A stretch of DNA of 64,000 bases, taken from Tribonema minus (Eukaryota; Sar; Xanthophyceae; Tribonematales; Tribonemataceae). A model generated the notes under the pieces. That model made no database searches and was not told where the DNA came from. It saw nothing but the letters and a program-made list of their open reading frames with translations. This document shows, piece after piece, positions 12,201-22,678 of the stretch (position 1 is the first letter of the stretch; every line of letters begins with the position of its first letter). Both the position numbers and the translations under genes were made by a program. The stretch covers positions 806,001-870,000 of the forward strand of contig JAFCMP010000179.1 in assembly GCA_017506865.1 (NCBI GenBank), in the 5' to 3' direction.

Positions 12201-15200
12201 GCGAAACCGCCAGTGTCACTGCATGGCCAGGTCAGAAATGAATGTCTCGGCAGTTTCACTGTGTGAAACAGACTTATGTGTAGGTTTAGGGTTAGGGTTA
12301 GGGTTGCTGCATGGCCAGGTAAATGAAAGTCTTGGCAGTCTCAGTGTGTCACGAAAGGTGGTTGGTGCCAGGGTTTCAAGATAGGCAAAGTTGAGGGTCA
12401 GGGCCAGGGTAATGGTTAGGGCTAAGGCTAGGGTTAGAGGCGCTTAGGGTTCGGGCTAGGGTTAGAGGCGTTGTTCCGATGCTGCCTCCAGCACATTCTT
12501 TTATTGACCTGAATGGGGAAGGTTATCATGACTCCGAGTGCCCATGGGGCAAGGGTGCTGATCTTCTGTAGTGGCGGTGACGGAGTAACAGTATACTCTG
12601 AAGTACCCCTCGTTCTCGGCACGCAAGTGGTGGCGCCAGCGCAGTGTGCCAGTCTGCGGTGCTGGCAGGGAAGAGCTGACGGGCCCATGATCTGGTAGTG
12701 GCGAATTTATTTTGTGGTGCGGGCTAACTTCTGCTGAGCAAGAGAGGTGCTTCTTGATCACACGGCGCATGCTTTTGACCACAGCTTTCCCTAAGTGTAA
12801 CAGAGCATGGCCGATGCTATACAAAGTGAGGGTTGGGGTGAGGGTCGGGATTGGGGTTACGTCAGGGTTGGGTTAGGGTAAGAGTAAGGGTTATGGCTGG
12901 GTCGCTGAGCGCTGACAGCGGTCGCCGTAACTGTAGACCAGCAAGCAACATCACGGAGGCGGTGATTATGAGTTAGGGTCACAGTTAGGGTTAGGGTTGA
13001 GGGTTGGGGTTAGCGACGCGTCCTCCCCCGCGGCACTTGCATGCCTCCCTCACGTGAGACAGCTGGCTGAATGCTGGTGCTGGCTGCTGAGCGTTGATGC
13101 TGGCTGCTGCTTGCTGTTGCGCAGCCATGATAGGTGACGTTGGTTGTTGACAAAGGAAGTTGGAATTCAAGATGAAGCTGAACAAAAGTATTTAAGCTCA
13201 TGTTCAAGGTGTGGCGAGAGGCCCTCCACATGAGCAGTCATACAGAACCTTGCTGACTGGTTGGTTACATGCTGCTCACTGCTGCACGGCTTCCGTGACG
13301 CGAGTTCTACTACATGTGCGGCCACATTGCGCCTCGCTGAGCGCTGAAGTCATCTGCTGATCGCTGCTGCGCAGCTGCTGTGGCGCGAGTTCTTCTACAT
13401 GTGCGGCCACACTGTGCCGCACTTTGACCGCATGGAGGGCAACCCCATCTGCCGGCAGGTGCCGTGGGACAGCAACGCTCAGCTGCTAGCAGGTAAATGC
13501 TTTGTTGTAAGCAAGAAATGAGTATTTAGTTTGCATATGCACTTGTGCATAAGGAGTGTTGTACTGGCAGTGTACTTAGCGTGCAATTGCAAGTATGGAG
13601 GGCAACCCGATCTGCCGGGAGGTGCCATGGGACAGCAATGCGGAGCTGCTAGCAGGTACTTTTTGCTTAGCGAAGACTTGGGGATAAGAAAATATCCCCA
13701 AGGCAAAAAGTGACGACGCAGGCCTTACATGTTCACTTTTTGCTTTGAGCTTGGATACTGGAAGTATTGTACTGGCAGTATATGCAAGTATGTGGAGGGC
13801 AACCCCATCTGTCGGCAGGTGCCGTGGGACAGCAATGCGCAACTGCTAGCAGGTATGAGCGAGAAGTTATGGTCATTTGCACGTGTACGTGTGTACTAGT
13901 CTGTTCTTGCTTGAGGGGCCATGGGTTACGCTCTCAAATGAGTCGAGCGCACAACTTCTACATTTTCTGACAACTTCAACTGCAGCCAAATCACCTGTGG
14001 CGTCAGACGCAGTCGAGGCCGGCCCTATGTAGGGTTGGGGTTAATTTATTACTGAGGGTTAGTTTTAGGGTTAGGGTTAGTGTAGCTGGACCTGAGTGCT
14101 CAACGCTTTGCGCCTTTCAGTAGCAGCTGACGCACACATTCCAACGCAGAATAGTGCCTCCCAACTCGTCCCCTTGCACACCTTCCCTCTCTACACAACC
14201 CCATAGGGGCTAAAAAGAGGGGGGAGTGGCCGGGGGGATAACCTGGTAGAGCGTTATTAATCACGAGACATCGTTGGATGCGTCTTGATAGTGTCCCACT
14301 CGGCGACACTTCCGCCAGCTCAAAGCTGAGCGCAAATTCATCACCGCCAACGTGTACTGACACACGCAATGCCCTAAGCCTACCTTCAAGTACCAACAAA
14401 CATGTGTTTAATAATAACAACTGAGAGGCGGACTGCTTCAACGCGCATTCATCAACCGCCTCCACAGGCCAACCCGGAGTCATGTGCTGACGGTGCCGGT
14501 GTGTCTCGGGACCGCTTAGGGTCATGACTAGGGGTGGGGTTAGGGTTAGGGTTAGGGTTAGCGTTTACCGCCAAAGTGTGTTGTTTCATGCAACAGCAAG
14601 ACTCGTACTTCGTACTTCTGCCAGCTGCAGCCAGCAATGACTCATGAGTCATGACTCATACCCGCACTGACATGGCCCACTCTGCAGTGAATTCATTATA
14701 TTATGACTGCTGTGGCAGTGACTCATGTTGCCAGTACTTGTCCACAACACCTCACTCATCATGCAACCACTAACTGCAAAACGCTCATCAGGCTCATCAT
14801 GCGAACGCTAGCTTCAAAACGCTCATCTTGCCGCAAGTCATTCCGCATTTGACTCATTTTGCAATGACAACTCACGCGCTGTGACTCACTCTGTGACTCA
14901 TATCGCGCCACGCAGCTTGGGAGGAGTCGCGCACCGGTTACCCTTTCATTGACGCCATCATGACGCAGCTCAGGACCGAGGGGTGGATCCACCACTTGGC
15001 AAGGTGAAAGCACCCATAGTCACCCCTGTGAAGGCTGCGCTTTGAACGTAATTGCACACTGTGTGTACAGTCTATAGGTCACACGTGTCAATTACATGTG
15101 TCAAATACTGCATGTGCCCTTTGTGATTTCTAGTACGCGCCTTAAGCGAGAATCAATCCCCCTTTCATCGACGCTATCATGACGCAGCTCAGGACAGAGG

Positions 15201-18200
15201 GCTGCATCCACCATCTGGCAAGGTGACAGGGCCCGCGTTTACTACTGAACAGTCTGCAGTTTGAACTTGGTTGCATACTTCTAGGCTGTTCAACTGTCTG
15301 TGATTTGACGTACGTCAATTACATGTGTCCAATACGTGAACGTATATTCATGTGCGTTCAAGTACACGCCTACTTCGTGAAGAGGTAACGATTTCTCTTT
15401 TGTCGCTATCATTGGCCTCTCTAATGGTACGTGAGCAACGAATCCGGCGCTTGTCACTGCACAAGGGTCGTTGCTTCTCGACTGCCTATAGCTTCGGTGC
15501 GCGCCTCCTGCGCCTGCAGTTACGCATCTGCAGTTGCATACAGCGCATCAGTGCTCAGGTGACAAACTGTGGCAGTGCTCAGTTCATCAGCACCCTAACC
15601 CTAACCCTAACCCTAGTGCAGTTAACCCTAGTGCAGTTCCATGCAGGCATCAGTGCTCAGGTGACCAGCACAACTGTGGCAGTGCTCAGATGATCAGCGC
15701 CCTGGCCTGTCAAGTAGTGGATACAGCTCACAATGCTGCGTTGCTGCTGCACGGGCACGCCGTGGCATGCTTCCTCACGCACGCAACATTATTTGAAGGC
15801 AAAAACTAATCTGCATTATGAAAACCAATGGACTTCTTCGACGCTACTGAGCGTTGCACCCTGCTCTGCCGCTGCGCAGGCATGCCGTGGCATGCTTCCT
15901 CACGCACACAACAGTATTTAGAGTAAAAAATACTGATCTGCATACTTCAAGTAACAAGAAGTCATGTTATGTACTACATTGAAGTGTTGATAATGTTCAG
16001 TTGTGGACTCAGTTCACACTGATAAAGCGTTGCATCACCCGCAGGCACGCTGTGGCATGCTTCCTCACGCGCGGCGACCTGTGGCAGAGCTGGGAGGCAG
16101 GCGCGGTGGTGAGTCACCACTTGAAGTTCAGATGGAAGACGATGTACACCTCATGTGGCTTGCAGAGCATGGGATGGCGCTCGCCCTGCCTCAGCCCCTT
16201 TGCGAATGGCAAGCACATGTTGAGCCGCAGAGCTCGACAAGCCTTGTCATAAACCGAAAAGTGAGCAAGCAGCGGATGGGATCATTCTGCTGCGGAAGCA
16301 TGACCAACAGCGAGCAGCAAGAAAAGCAGCTGGTTGTCTTGCAGCAATGTTCAAACTTTGATAGTTGTCGTTGGTGGTTGCTAAGCGCTGATAGGACATG
16401 CTCTGTCTAAAATAGCTCAAACTGTAGTCGTTGAGTCCCACATTCCCTAGACCTACCAAACCATGGTTGCCCCCCCCCCTGCTGGCAGGCTGCACACTTC
16501 GCCATGCCTGAAAGCGTGGTTCACCTGTGACGCGTTCGTTTGCGGCCTATTATGTCAGCAACAAGTCATGGGTGAGGGTTAGGGTAGGGGTAGGGGTAGG
16601 TTAGAATTAGGCTAAGCCGACGATCGGAGCGTCAACGTTTCCTCAACTTCATGCTCCTCAACTTCATGTTGCACACGTTCTTGTATGGGTGCGTACTTCA
16701 GGCATCACGCAACAAGCAGAGCGCTATGCGTGCAGATAATCACGCTGGTGCCTTTCACATTTGCGGTCAGGTCTTCAACCAGTATCTATTGGACGCGGAC
16801 TGGAGCGTCAACACACCGCCAGTTGGAGTGTCACTTTCTTACGTTCATAACGCAGTCATGTGCACGTAGGTGCACACTTGAGGTACCACGCGTACGCGCA
16901 AGCAGAGTGCCATGAAGTGCAAAAGATCGTAATATTGCCTCTCCTTTATGTTGTCAGGTCTTTGACAAGTATCTATTGGATGCGGATTGGAGCGTCAACA
17001 CCGCCAATTGGATGTGGCTGAGTTGCAGTAGCTTCTTTTACCAGTACTTCAGGTGCGTGCGCAGAGAGGACATCAAGTTGAAGTTGATTTTTGCTGAAGG
17101 CGCGAAATGGCCTTGAGCTTTGCGGCATGCTTTAGAGGCTCGTAAACAGTGTAACTGAATGTAATGGCCACTTTGATCAAGCAACGGCAAGCTTTGTCAC
17201 TGTGTGTATGATGTATGATGAGTGGTAGTACTAAGCGCTTTCCACTGCGTTGCAAATGGGGTTATCTCAGCGAGTGATGGCGTATCTGGCGTCGCCAACT
17301 CTGGGAGCAGTAAACCATGCATAAGCGTATGAGCGACAGTTATTTCTCTGAGTATTGGGCTGACCTAGGCTTACTGACAGCATTGTCAAAAGTACGAGAG
17401 AGGGTGGATTATATACTTCGTAGTATACCAACAAGTGGCACTGTTTGGGTTGCGATTCATGCTGACTGGCAGAATTGTTTTCTTTGGGACAGCAACACCC
17501 TCTTGCTTTAAATGCTGGAGTATATGCATAGGGATGCTTGCGCCTTTGCTCAAACCTCTAAGAGGTCGTGGATGCTGCACCATATGAGCGCTGCTGTGTC
17601 AATGGTCGACCCACAACAGTGGTGAGCATGTCCTGTTCAGTGCGCTCAAGATTATGGTTGGCTTCACCCAAGGCAGTGCTTCATAGTGATTGTGAAAGTA
17701 TCGAGTCTGCGATACTGTACCGGAAGGTTGCCCCTCAGCAAAATCTTCTTATGCCGCTTTATGCTACTTATCACAACCAGCATATGGGCACTGTCTCCAC
17801 CTTGCACCTGCATGCGTTTGTGTGTGCATTTTTGTGAACTGGCTGTTCCCGCCTCAAACCGCGCCTGCGCTGTCTACTGAAGTGGCGTTGTATCGGTGTA
17901 TGTCCATTTGTGTATGAAGTCCATTTTGTGTGTATGAAGGAATCACTCAACATGAACAAGCATTGCTTAACACAGGGTATGTATGTATGCGCATCTGTAC
18001 GTGAAGAGCATTGCTCAACACAGGGTATGTGTGTATGTGTATGCGCATATGTATGTGAAGAGCATGGCTCAACACAGGGTATGTATGTATGCGCATCGTC
18101 CTCTGCGCGGCGCAGGTGCTATAGCCCGGTAGCGTTTGGCAAGAAGACAGATCCAACGGGAGCGTACATACGCAAATACCTACCACAGGTATGATCCATG

Positions 18201-21161
18201 CCGATGTTTTCACATTCACATGTGTGCGTAAGGTTGGGAAGGGGTTTGAGCAATGGCGTAGTTCCCTGATTCTGAATTAATTTTCCATGACCATGAGCAG
18301 TTGTGACCAATCACATGCTCAAAGCCAGCACTTGCTTCAGCAGAGAGCTTTCGCAAATACATACCACAGGTACGATATGCTCAAACACAGCTACTGTGAA
18401 GTATTTATTTGGCAGAGAGCTTGCAACTGTCCAGGGTCTACAAGCACGTTAAGTGCTAACCTCAGGTAGGGCATGTACTTGCTCCTATTGACACGACAGC
18501 GCCATATTGTAACAACAGTCAAGAGGGTGACCACTCGATGTGCTCCTTGAGTCTATCCCAATGCTTGAGATCGTGTGTTTTTAGGCGTGAGGAACACATG
18601 ATTGTACATGCGCAAATACATACCATAGGAATGACCTGTGCATTATTGTCATTTTGTCACATGTGTTGGCTTCAGGTTGGATGGGGAGGAGGTGATGGCC
18701 TATTTCCCTATTTGCAGCAGTGGTGTGCGCTTGTGAACAGTCATACTTCAAGGATGCTCAAAGGCAGCACTTCCTTCGGCTGAGAGCTTTCAACTCCCCA
18801 GTGTTTACAATAAAGAGTGTGAGCACTCAATGTACATTCTGGATCTGGAAGCACTATAAATGCTTGAGGTTTTGTGTGTTTGAATGCGAGCAGCGAATGA
18901 TCAACGACTGCATTCGGCAACCGCCACAGAATCTGAGATTCCCACTTCAGCGAATACGGTATGTGGCACCCTTGAACAGCAGCACATGCGGCACCTTACA
19001 TAGTTGAATTTGAAGTGTGCACTTTGACATTGCATGTCGACTCTACATTCATCCGCACGCTCTCACAACATTCATTGTGACAACTACATACTGAGGGAGA
19101 CGTCTGACTCAGCTTTTGCACCTGCTGTTCAGTGTTTGTGTGTCTCTGGTGCTCCATGCGACAATGTCGTGTCTTATGCAGATGTCAACCTTCAGCAGTA
19201 GTTGACTGCTTGACCATGCGACAATAGCGTGTCTTATGCAGAGGTCAGCCTTCAGCAGTAGTTGACTGCTTGACAAACCGACGCTGTGGCATCGTGCAGT
19301 GGTCCATTCTCATGTTTGTGCATTCACATTATATTGATGACGAGGTTGAAGTTGCAGTTCAAGCACAACTCATAAGCAGTTCTTCAAACTTGCGGCTGCC
19401 GGTCCTGACTTGGTCAAGTCTGCGTCTCTCCACTTCCGCCGCAGCTCAAGAACTATCCCGACAAGTACATCTATGAACCGTGGCTGGCACCTAAGGCAGT
19501 ACAGGAAAAGGCTGGCTGCGTGGTGGGATGCGACTATCCCAAGCCCATTGTGGACCATAAGCAGGTAAGTAGGTATGGTTGGTAGTCTACTATGGGTATG
19601 TACAGGTACGTAGCACGCGCTGCGTTGTGGGACGCGACTATCCCAAGCCCATTGTGGACCACAAGCAGGTATGTAGGTATTGCAAGGAAACATTCAAAGT
19701 TAGAATACCCCAATGATAATCCTTAACTCCCTGTCATGTCAATCAATCCTTAGATGTAATGAATTGTCAGTTCAATCAATCATCGGTATGTAGTTCCTCA
19801 TGCAACGGCGATGTCAGACAGCTGATTGATAAATGCGAATTTGCGATAAGACCCCAAGCCCATCGTGGACCATGAACAAGTGTGTAGTGTAGTAATGGGT
19901 GCTAGTCTACGGGTATGTATGTATGCATGATAAGGTCGGCTGTATGGTGAGCCGCGACGATCCCAAGCCTATTGTGGACCATAAACAGATATGTAGGCGT
20001 GAATTATCTTGAAAGGAGATTATGCTTGAAGTTCATATAATCACCATAGGTCAGCAAGTACAGTATGGATGGCACAAAGGCTGCACCACGATTTTTCATC
20101 ATCATTATGATGTACTTCACATACTACATACACATCGTGTTCGTCACTAACTTGAGTTCGTTGTGATGCCATCAGAAATTCATCACATTTCGTCGTATCA
20201 AGGAGTGCAAATTACCACTGACAGGTCAGCAAGTTCAGCATGGACCGTGCAGAGACTGCGTACAGCAGTCCTCATCATCATCATCGCGTAACATGAACCC
20301 ATCAAGTTTGGGCATTTCAAGGTGTTCATTATGCTGCCTACCGCCAGACAAAAATGGGATAGTAAGGTGTGCTTGCTTTATACTGCCACCAGCAGGAGTA
20401 AGTGCCCCTTGTGTTGCCTACCACCAGTCATCAATAGCACAACATCCAGTGTGTGCTTGCTTTTGAATTATGCAGCCGCTGACAAGTCAGCAAGGACAAC
20501 ATGGACCGCATGAAGGCCGCATGACATGGATCGTGCGTAGACTGCGCAAAGTTACTTCTCAATATCATCACCACATAGCATTCACACACCATGTTGGTGG
20601 CTTTTGATATCCATCATTTTGACTACTGCCAGACAACAATTGCATACTTTGTAGGCGTGCTTGCTTTATCCTGCCAATTACAGGTCAGCAAGTGTCCATT
20701 GTGTTGTCTGTGACCAGACAACAAATGCACTTTGAAGTATGTTGTAACATCTAGGTGTGTCTGTTCTTGAACCATGCTGCTATGTGCCAACAGGTCAGCA
20801 AGGACAACATGGACCGCATGAAGGCCACATGCCATGGATCGTTCAGAGACTGCGCAAAGTACAGTCATTCTCAACATCATCGCATTGGTGGCTTTGAATG
20901 TCCATCATTTTGACTACTGCCAGACAAGAATTGCATAATATCAAGGCATGCCTGTTCTTTTGAGAATCATGCTGCTATTATATGTGCTAACAGGTCAGCA
21001 AGGACAACATGGACCGCATGAAGGCTGCATACGCAGCGCAGGCAGCAGGCTCAGATGATGATGCGGCAGACACTCCCAAGAAGAAGAAGCCAGCACCCAA
21101 GCGCAAGCCCGCAGTCAAGACTCAGGGCATTGAAGCAGCATTCAAGAGGGCCAAGAAATGA
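6263..21161 (+). CDS. CPF1: (6-4) photolyase / animal-type cryptochrome
   Basis: FAD-dependent blue-light enzyme or receptor that repairs (6-4) photoproducts and, in several algae, also signals. Fourteen exons: 6263-6350, 7666-7840, 8565-8634, 9652-9743, 10456-10583, 11503-11665, 12104-12230, 13375-13492, 14916-15003, 16045-16108, 16958-17052, 18116-18188, 19445-19564, 20994-21161. They sum to 523 codons with every phase matching (522 aa). The N-terminal antenna domain opens [14 protein letters not shown] and continues [10 protein letters not shown]. The FAD domain shows [52 protein letters not shown] and [13 protein letters not shown]. His347 and His351 correspond to the catalytic His pair of (6-4) photolyases, so repair activity is plausible. 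Residues about 490-522 form a Lys/Pro/Ala tail ([14 protein letters not shown]), probably nuclear-targeting. Nearly every intron carries echoes of adjacent exon edges. Family is certain; photolyase versus cryptochrome role is not decidable here. Confidence 0.96.
7426..7691 (+). repeat. echo of photolyase exon 2, 5' edge
   Basis: Two tandem copies of about 151 bp. The upstream copy (about 7426-7576) includes intron sequence, a CAG acceptor and the first part of exon 2 (TGTACCCGGTGTTCATGCT). The downstream copy runs into the real exon at 7666. The upstream copy is complete only for about 27 coding bases. Confidence 0.85.
8635..8756 (+). repeat. recent 61-bp tandem duplication at a 5' splice site
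   Basis: Intron 3 of the photolyase opens with two 61-bp copies (8635-8695 and 8696-8756) that differ by a single C/T change. The first base of the first copy is the G of the intron's GT donor, so the duplication starts exactly at the exon end and creates a second GTACAT donor-like site. Confidence 0.95.
9190..9743 (+). repeat. echo array of photolyase exon 4
   Basis: About four diverged copies (near 9205, 9293, 9415 and 9533) precede the real exon at 9652. Each carries GCAGGTGT-like acceptor sequence followed by the coding words GATTGCTGAG and GTGTGGCGTGACTGT. Spacing is about 120 bp. Between copies lie degenerate CCCTAACC words shared by the copies. Confidence 0.85.
10530..10805 (+). repeat. 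echo of photolyase exon 5, 3' edge
   Basis: The end of exon 5 and the start of intron 5 (TAACTGTCGACATCAT ... CAGTGCTCAG) recur in degraded form at about 10675-10700 and 10746-10803. Divergence is high, so copy limits are approximate. Confidence 0.6.
11367..11560 (+). repeat. echo of photolyase exon 6, 5' edge
   Basis: About 11375-11437 repeats the acceptor and first 50 or so bases of exon 6 (GAGCACACGGTGCCATC, GACACCACACCCTACCC), with the same CCTAACCCTAATTGC intron lead-in as the real exon at 11503. Confidence 0.85.
11700..12360 (+). repeat. echoes flanking photolyase exon 7
   Basis: Upstream copies at about 11700-11775 and 11876-11990 repeat the exon start (ACCTCAAGTTTGG, CAGTGCTCAGCCC) and shared intron text (GTGCTGGCCAGAGGT). 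Downstream, about 12303-12360 repeats the exon end and donor (CTGCATGGCCAGGT) with the following intron bases. Exon 7 is thus echoed on both sides. Confidence 0.8.
13245..13860 (+). repeat. echoes flanking photolyase exon 8
   Basis: A 5' echo lies at about 13262-13320 (CGCGAGTTCTACTACATG). Two 3' echoes lie at about 13594-13654 and 13792-13852, each with the last 60 coding bases of the exon plus a GT donor. The last copy differs from the real exon almost only at third codon positions. Confidence 0.9.
14936..15390 (+). repeat. echo of photolyase exon 9 plus intron
   Basis: The end of exon 9 and about 150 bp of intron 9 are repeated at about 15160-15390 with a period near 225 bp. The coding part differs by six synonymous changes and one replacement (Trp to Cys), and the GT donor is kept. 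Shared intron words include GTCAATTACATGTGTC. Confidence 0.9.
15529..16075 (+). repeat. echo array of photolyase exon 10
   Basis: The exon start (CACGCCGTGGCATGCTTCCTC) is present at about 15757 and 15883 before the real exon at 16045, with a period near 150 bp. A nested pair at about 15540-15700 repeats CAGTGCTCAGGTGAC with the phrase AACTGTGGCAGTGCTCAG. Confidence 0.85.
16740..17052 (+). repeat. echo of photolyase exon 11, 5' edge
   Basis: About 16766-16825 copies the acceptor and first 50 bases of exon 11 (CAGTATCTATTGGACGCGGA). Several changes relative to the exon at 16958 are silent third-position changes. After the coding copy the sequence is shifted and diverges. Confidence 0.85.
17955..18640 (+). 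repeat. echoes around photolyase exon 12
   Basis: Upstream, three copies of about 50-60 bp (17955-18110) share GCTCAACACAGGGTATGT and GTATGCGCAT. Downstream, the exon end and donor (CGCAAATACATACCACAGGT) recur at about 18346-18376 and 18606-18640. Confidence 0.8.
19156..19274 (+). repeat. tandem duplication of about 60 bp in photolyase intron 12
   Basis: Two neighbouring copies share CCATGCGACAAT, GTCTTATGCAGA and CTTCAGCAGTAGTTGACTGC with a few differences. This one is purely intronic; no exon sequence is involved. Confidence 0.9.
19505..20000 (+). repeat. echo array of photolyase exon 13, 3' edge
   Basis: After the real exon end at 19564, copies of TATCCCAAGCCCATTGTGG plus the donor region occur at about 19620-19672, 19850-19885 and 19936-19995. 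The first keeps a usable CAG|GTATGT donor. Confidence 0.9.
20035..21035 (+). repeat. echo array of photolyase exon 14, 5' edge
   Basis: Copies of CAGGTCAGCAAGGACAACAT with downstream coding bases occur near 20048, 20223, 20483, 20682 (partial) and 20792, before the real exon at 20994. Between them intron words such as TTTTGACTACTGCCAGACAA recur, so exon edge and intron were duplicated together. Confidence 0.9.
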
Positions 21162-22678
21162 GGCGTTGTATTTGTCACTTGCCAGTGCTCGAGTGCAAGC
21201 CTGCAGTCAGAACATGGGGGCATCGAAGCGCTGTTAAGGAGGGCCGAGAAATGAGGCGCATGTCAAAGTGTAGGGCTTGACCTGCCTATCGCTGACGTGC
21301 AGACGTCAAGCTCAACGCCAGTTGTCGCCAATTTGTGATTATGGGGAACTTGCTCACGCACTCAATGTGCACATGCAAAGTGTGCGGCAGCAGACTGTTG
21401 CAGCAGTGCTCAAGTGCCACAGGAGGGGCCTGATATGCCGTGCGCGCTTTGGCTAGCACATGAGACTGCTGCTCAATTGCCAACGAGTTGTGCCACGCGC
21501 ACCTACAGTACCTACCCTGCTTCACCTGCAAATAATTCTGGTGTAACTGGCGCTGGCACGTGTACCCGCCGCACAAAAAAAAAATACATCTGCCCAGTAG
21601 TTGGGGCCTCTGTTTCCCGCTGTTCAACCACAAAACTTTACTGTTGCTTGCCGTACAACAGTCTGGCTGCGCTGCATGAGGGGCACCACAAGATTTGGTT
21701 GTGACATGCGAGGCAGTCAATCGACCAGCGCTTCGCTTGTCATTGCAAGTCTGCAGCACTATGCCATCTGGTGGGTGCCCCTGCACTGCATGCTGCGCAA
21801 TTGCACGCAACGGTCAGCAAACTCTCATCGTGCAGCTTTGAAATCGACTTCTTTGTGGTTTAATTGACCTTGCTATACATGCAACAGAGCATTGTAGTAA
21901 GCTGTGGGCTTATTTGATGAGGCTCAGCCATCGACATAGTGCGCGGCTGCTGCGCACACACCTGAAGTTTGAACATGTCTCATGCCCCCCCCCTTCATCG
22001 CCCGCCCACCAGCTTAGCACAACATCCTTTTTGCGCTCACGAGGTCCCTGTGTGCGCCCTTTATTGAAAACTTTCAGCTCTTTGGCAGCTCGAGATCCAC
22101 GTGGGGTTCTAACTGCGTGGGCGGCACACAGAGGATGTTGAGTGAATGTGAGAGGAAGCTGATCTGTGATCTGTGTCCAGAATTTGGCTCGTTCGATTGA
22201 CGTCGTTACCGTCTGCGCGCTCGATTGCAAGCGGCAATCACGTATCAGCCTTGCGGCGGAGTACGTGGTGCACAGCTTCCACGCCAGAAGAAAATAGTGC
22301 AAAGTACTTGAAGCAAGTAGTGAAAAGTGAAAACTGTACCCCACCCCCAACCCAATGGTGCACGTGTGTCTGTGCGTGCTGGGAGAGTTTGCACTACAGT
22401 GGTGCGAAAACTCGCGAGCGGCACACGCGCGAATGGAGCCTGCATCACCTTGTTGGTTGCCCTTTCAGCGAGGTCATCACGTGTTGCGTCATCGTGTTTG
22501 ACGATCCATGTCGAAATGTCGAAGGGGACTGTGAACACCTTAGTAAGAAATACCAAAACAGACCAGCACCAGCGCTGGCGTTGGTGACGGGGCTGCGCGC
22601 TATTGCAATCGGTATCGCCGCGTGATACGGGTCTTGGGTGCAGCAGAAAGCGCGCACACACTCGAAAATAACCAACTC
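21162..22678. other. intergenic spacer between photolyase and ankyrin genes
   Basis: Apart from the 3' duplicate at 21187-21255 I see no supported gene. Several frames of 80-170 codons exist, but none shows convincing protein composition, splice context or family resemblance. An A-run (21577-21585) and a C-run (21986-21994) are present. The promoter of the ankyrin gene should lie in the right part. Confidence 0.5.
21187..21255 (+). repeat. copy of the photolyase 3' coding end beyond the stop
   Basis: The last 60 or so coding bases, including the stop and the following GGCG, are repeated directly after the gene with substitutions (GTGCAAGCCTGCAGTCAGA; GAGAAATGAGGCG). It shows the duplication process is not restricted to splice junctions. 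Confidence 0.9.
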
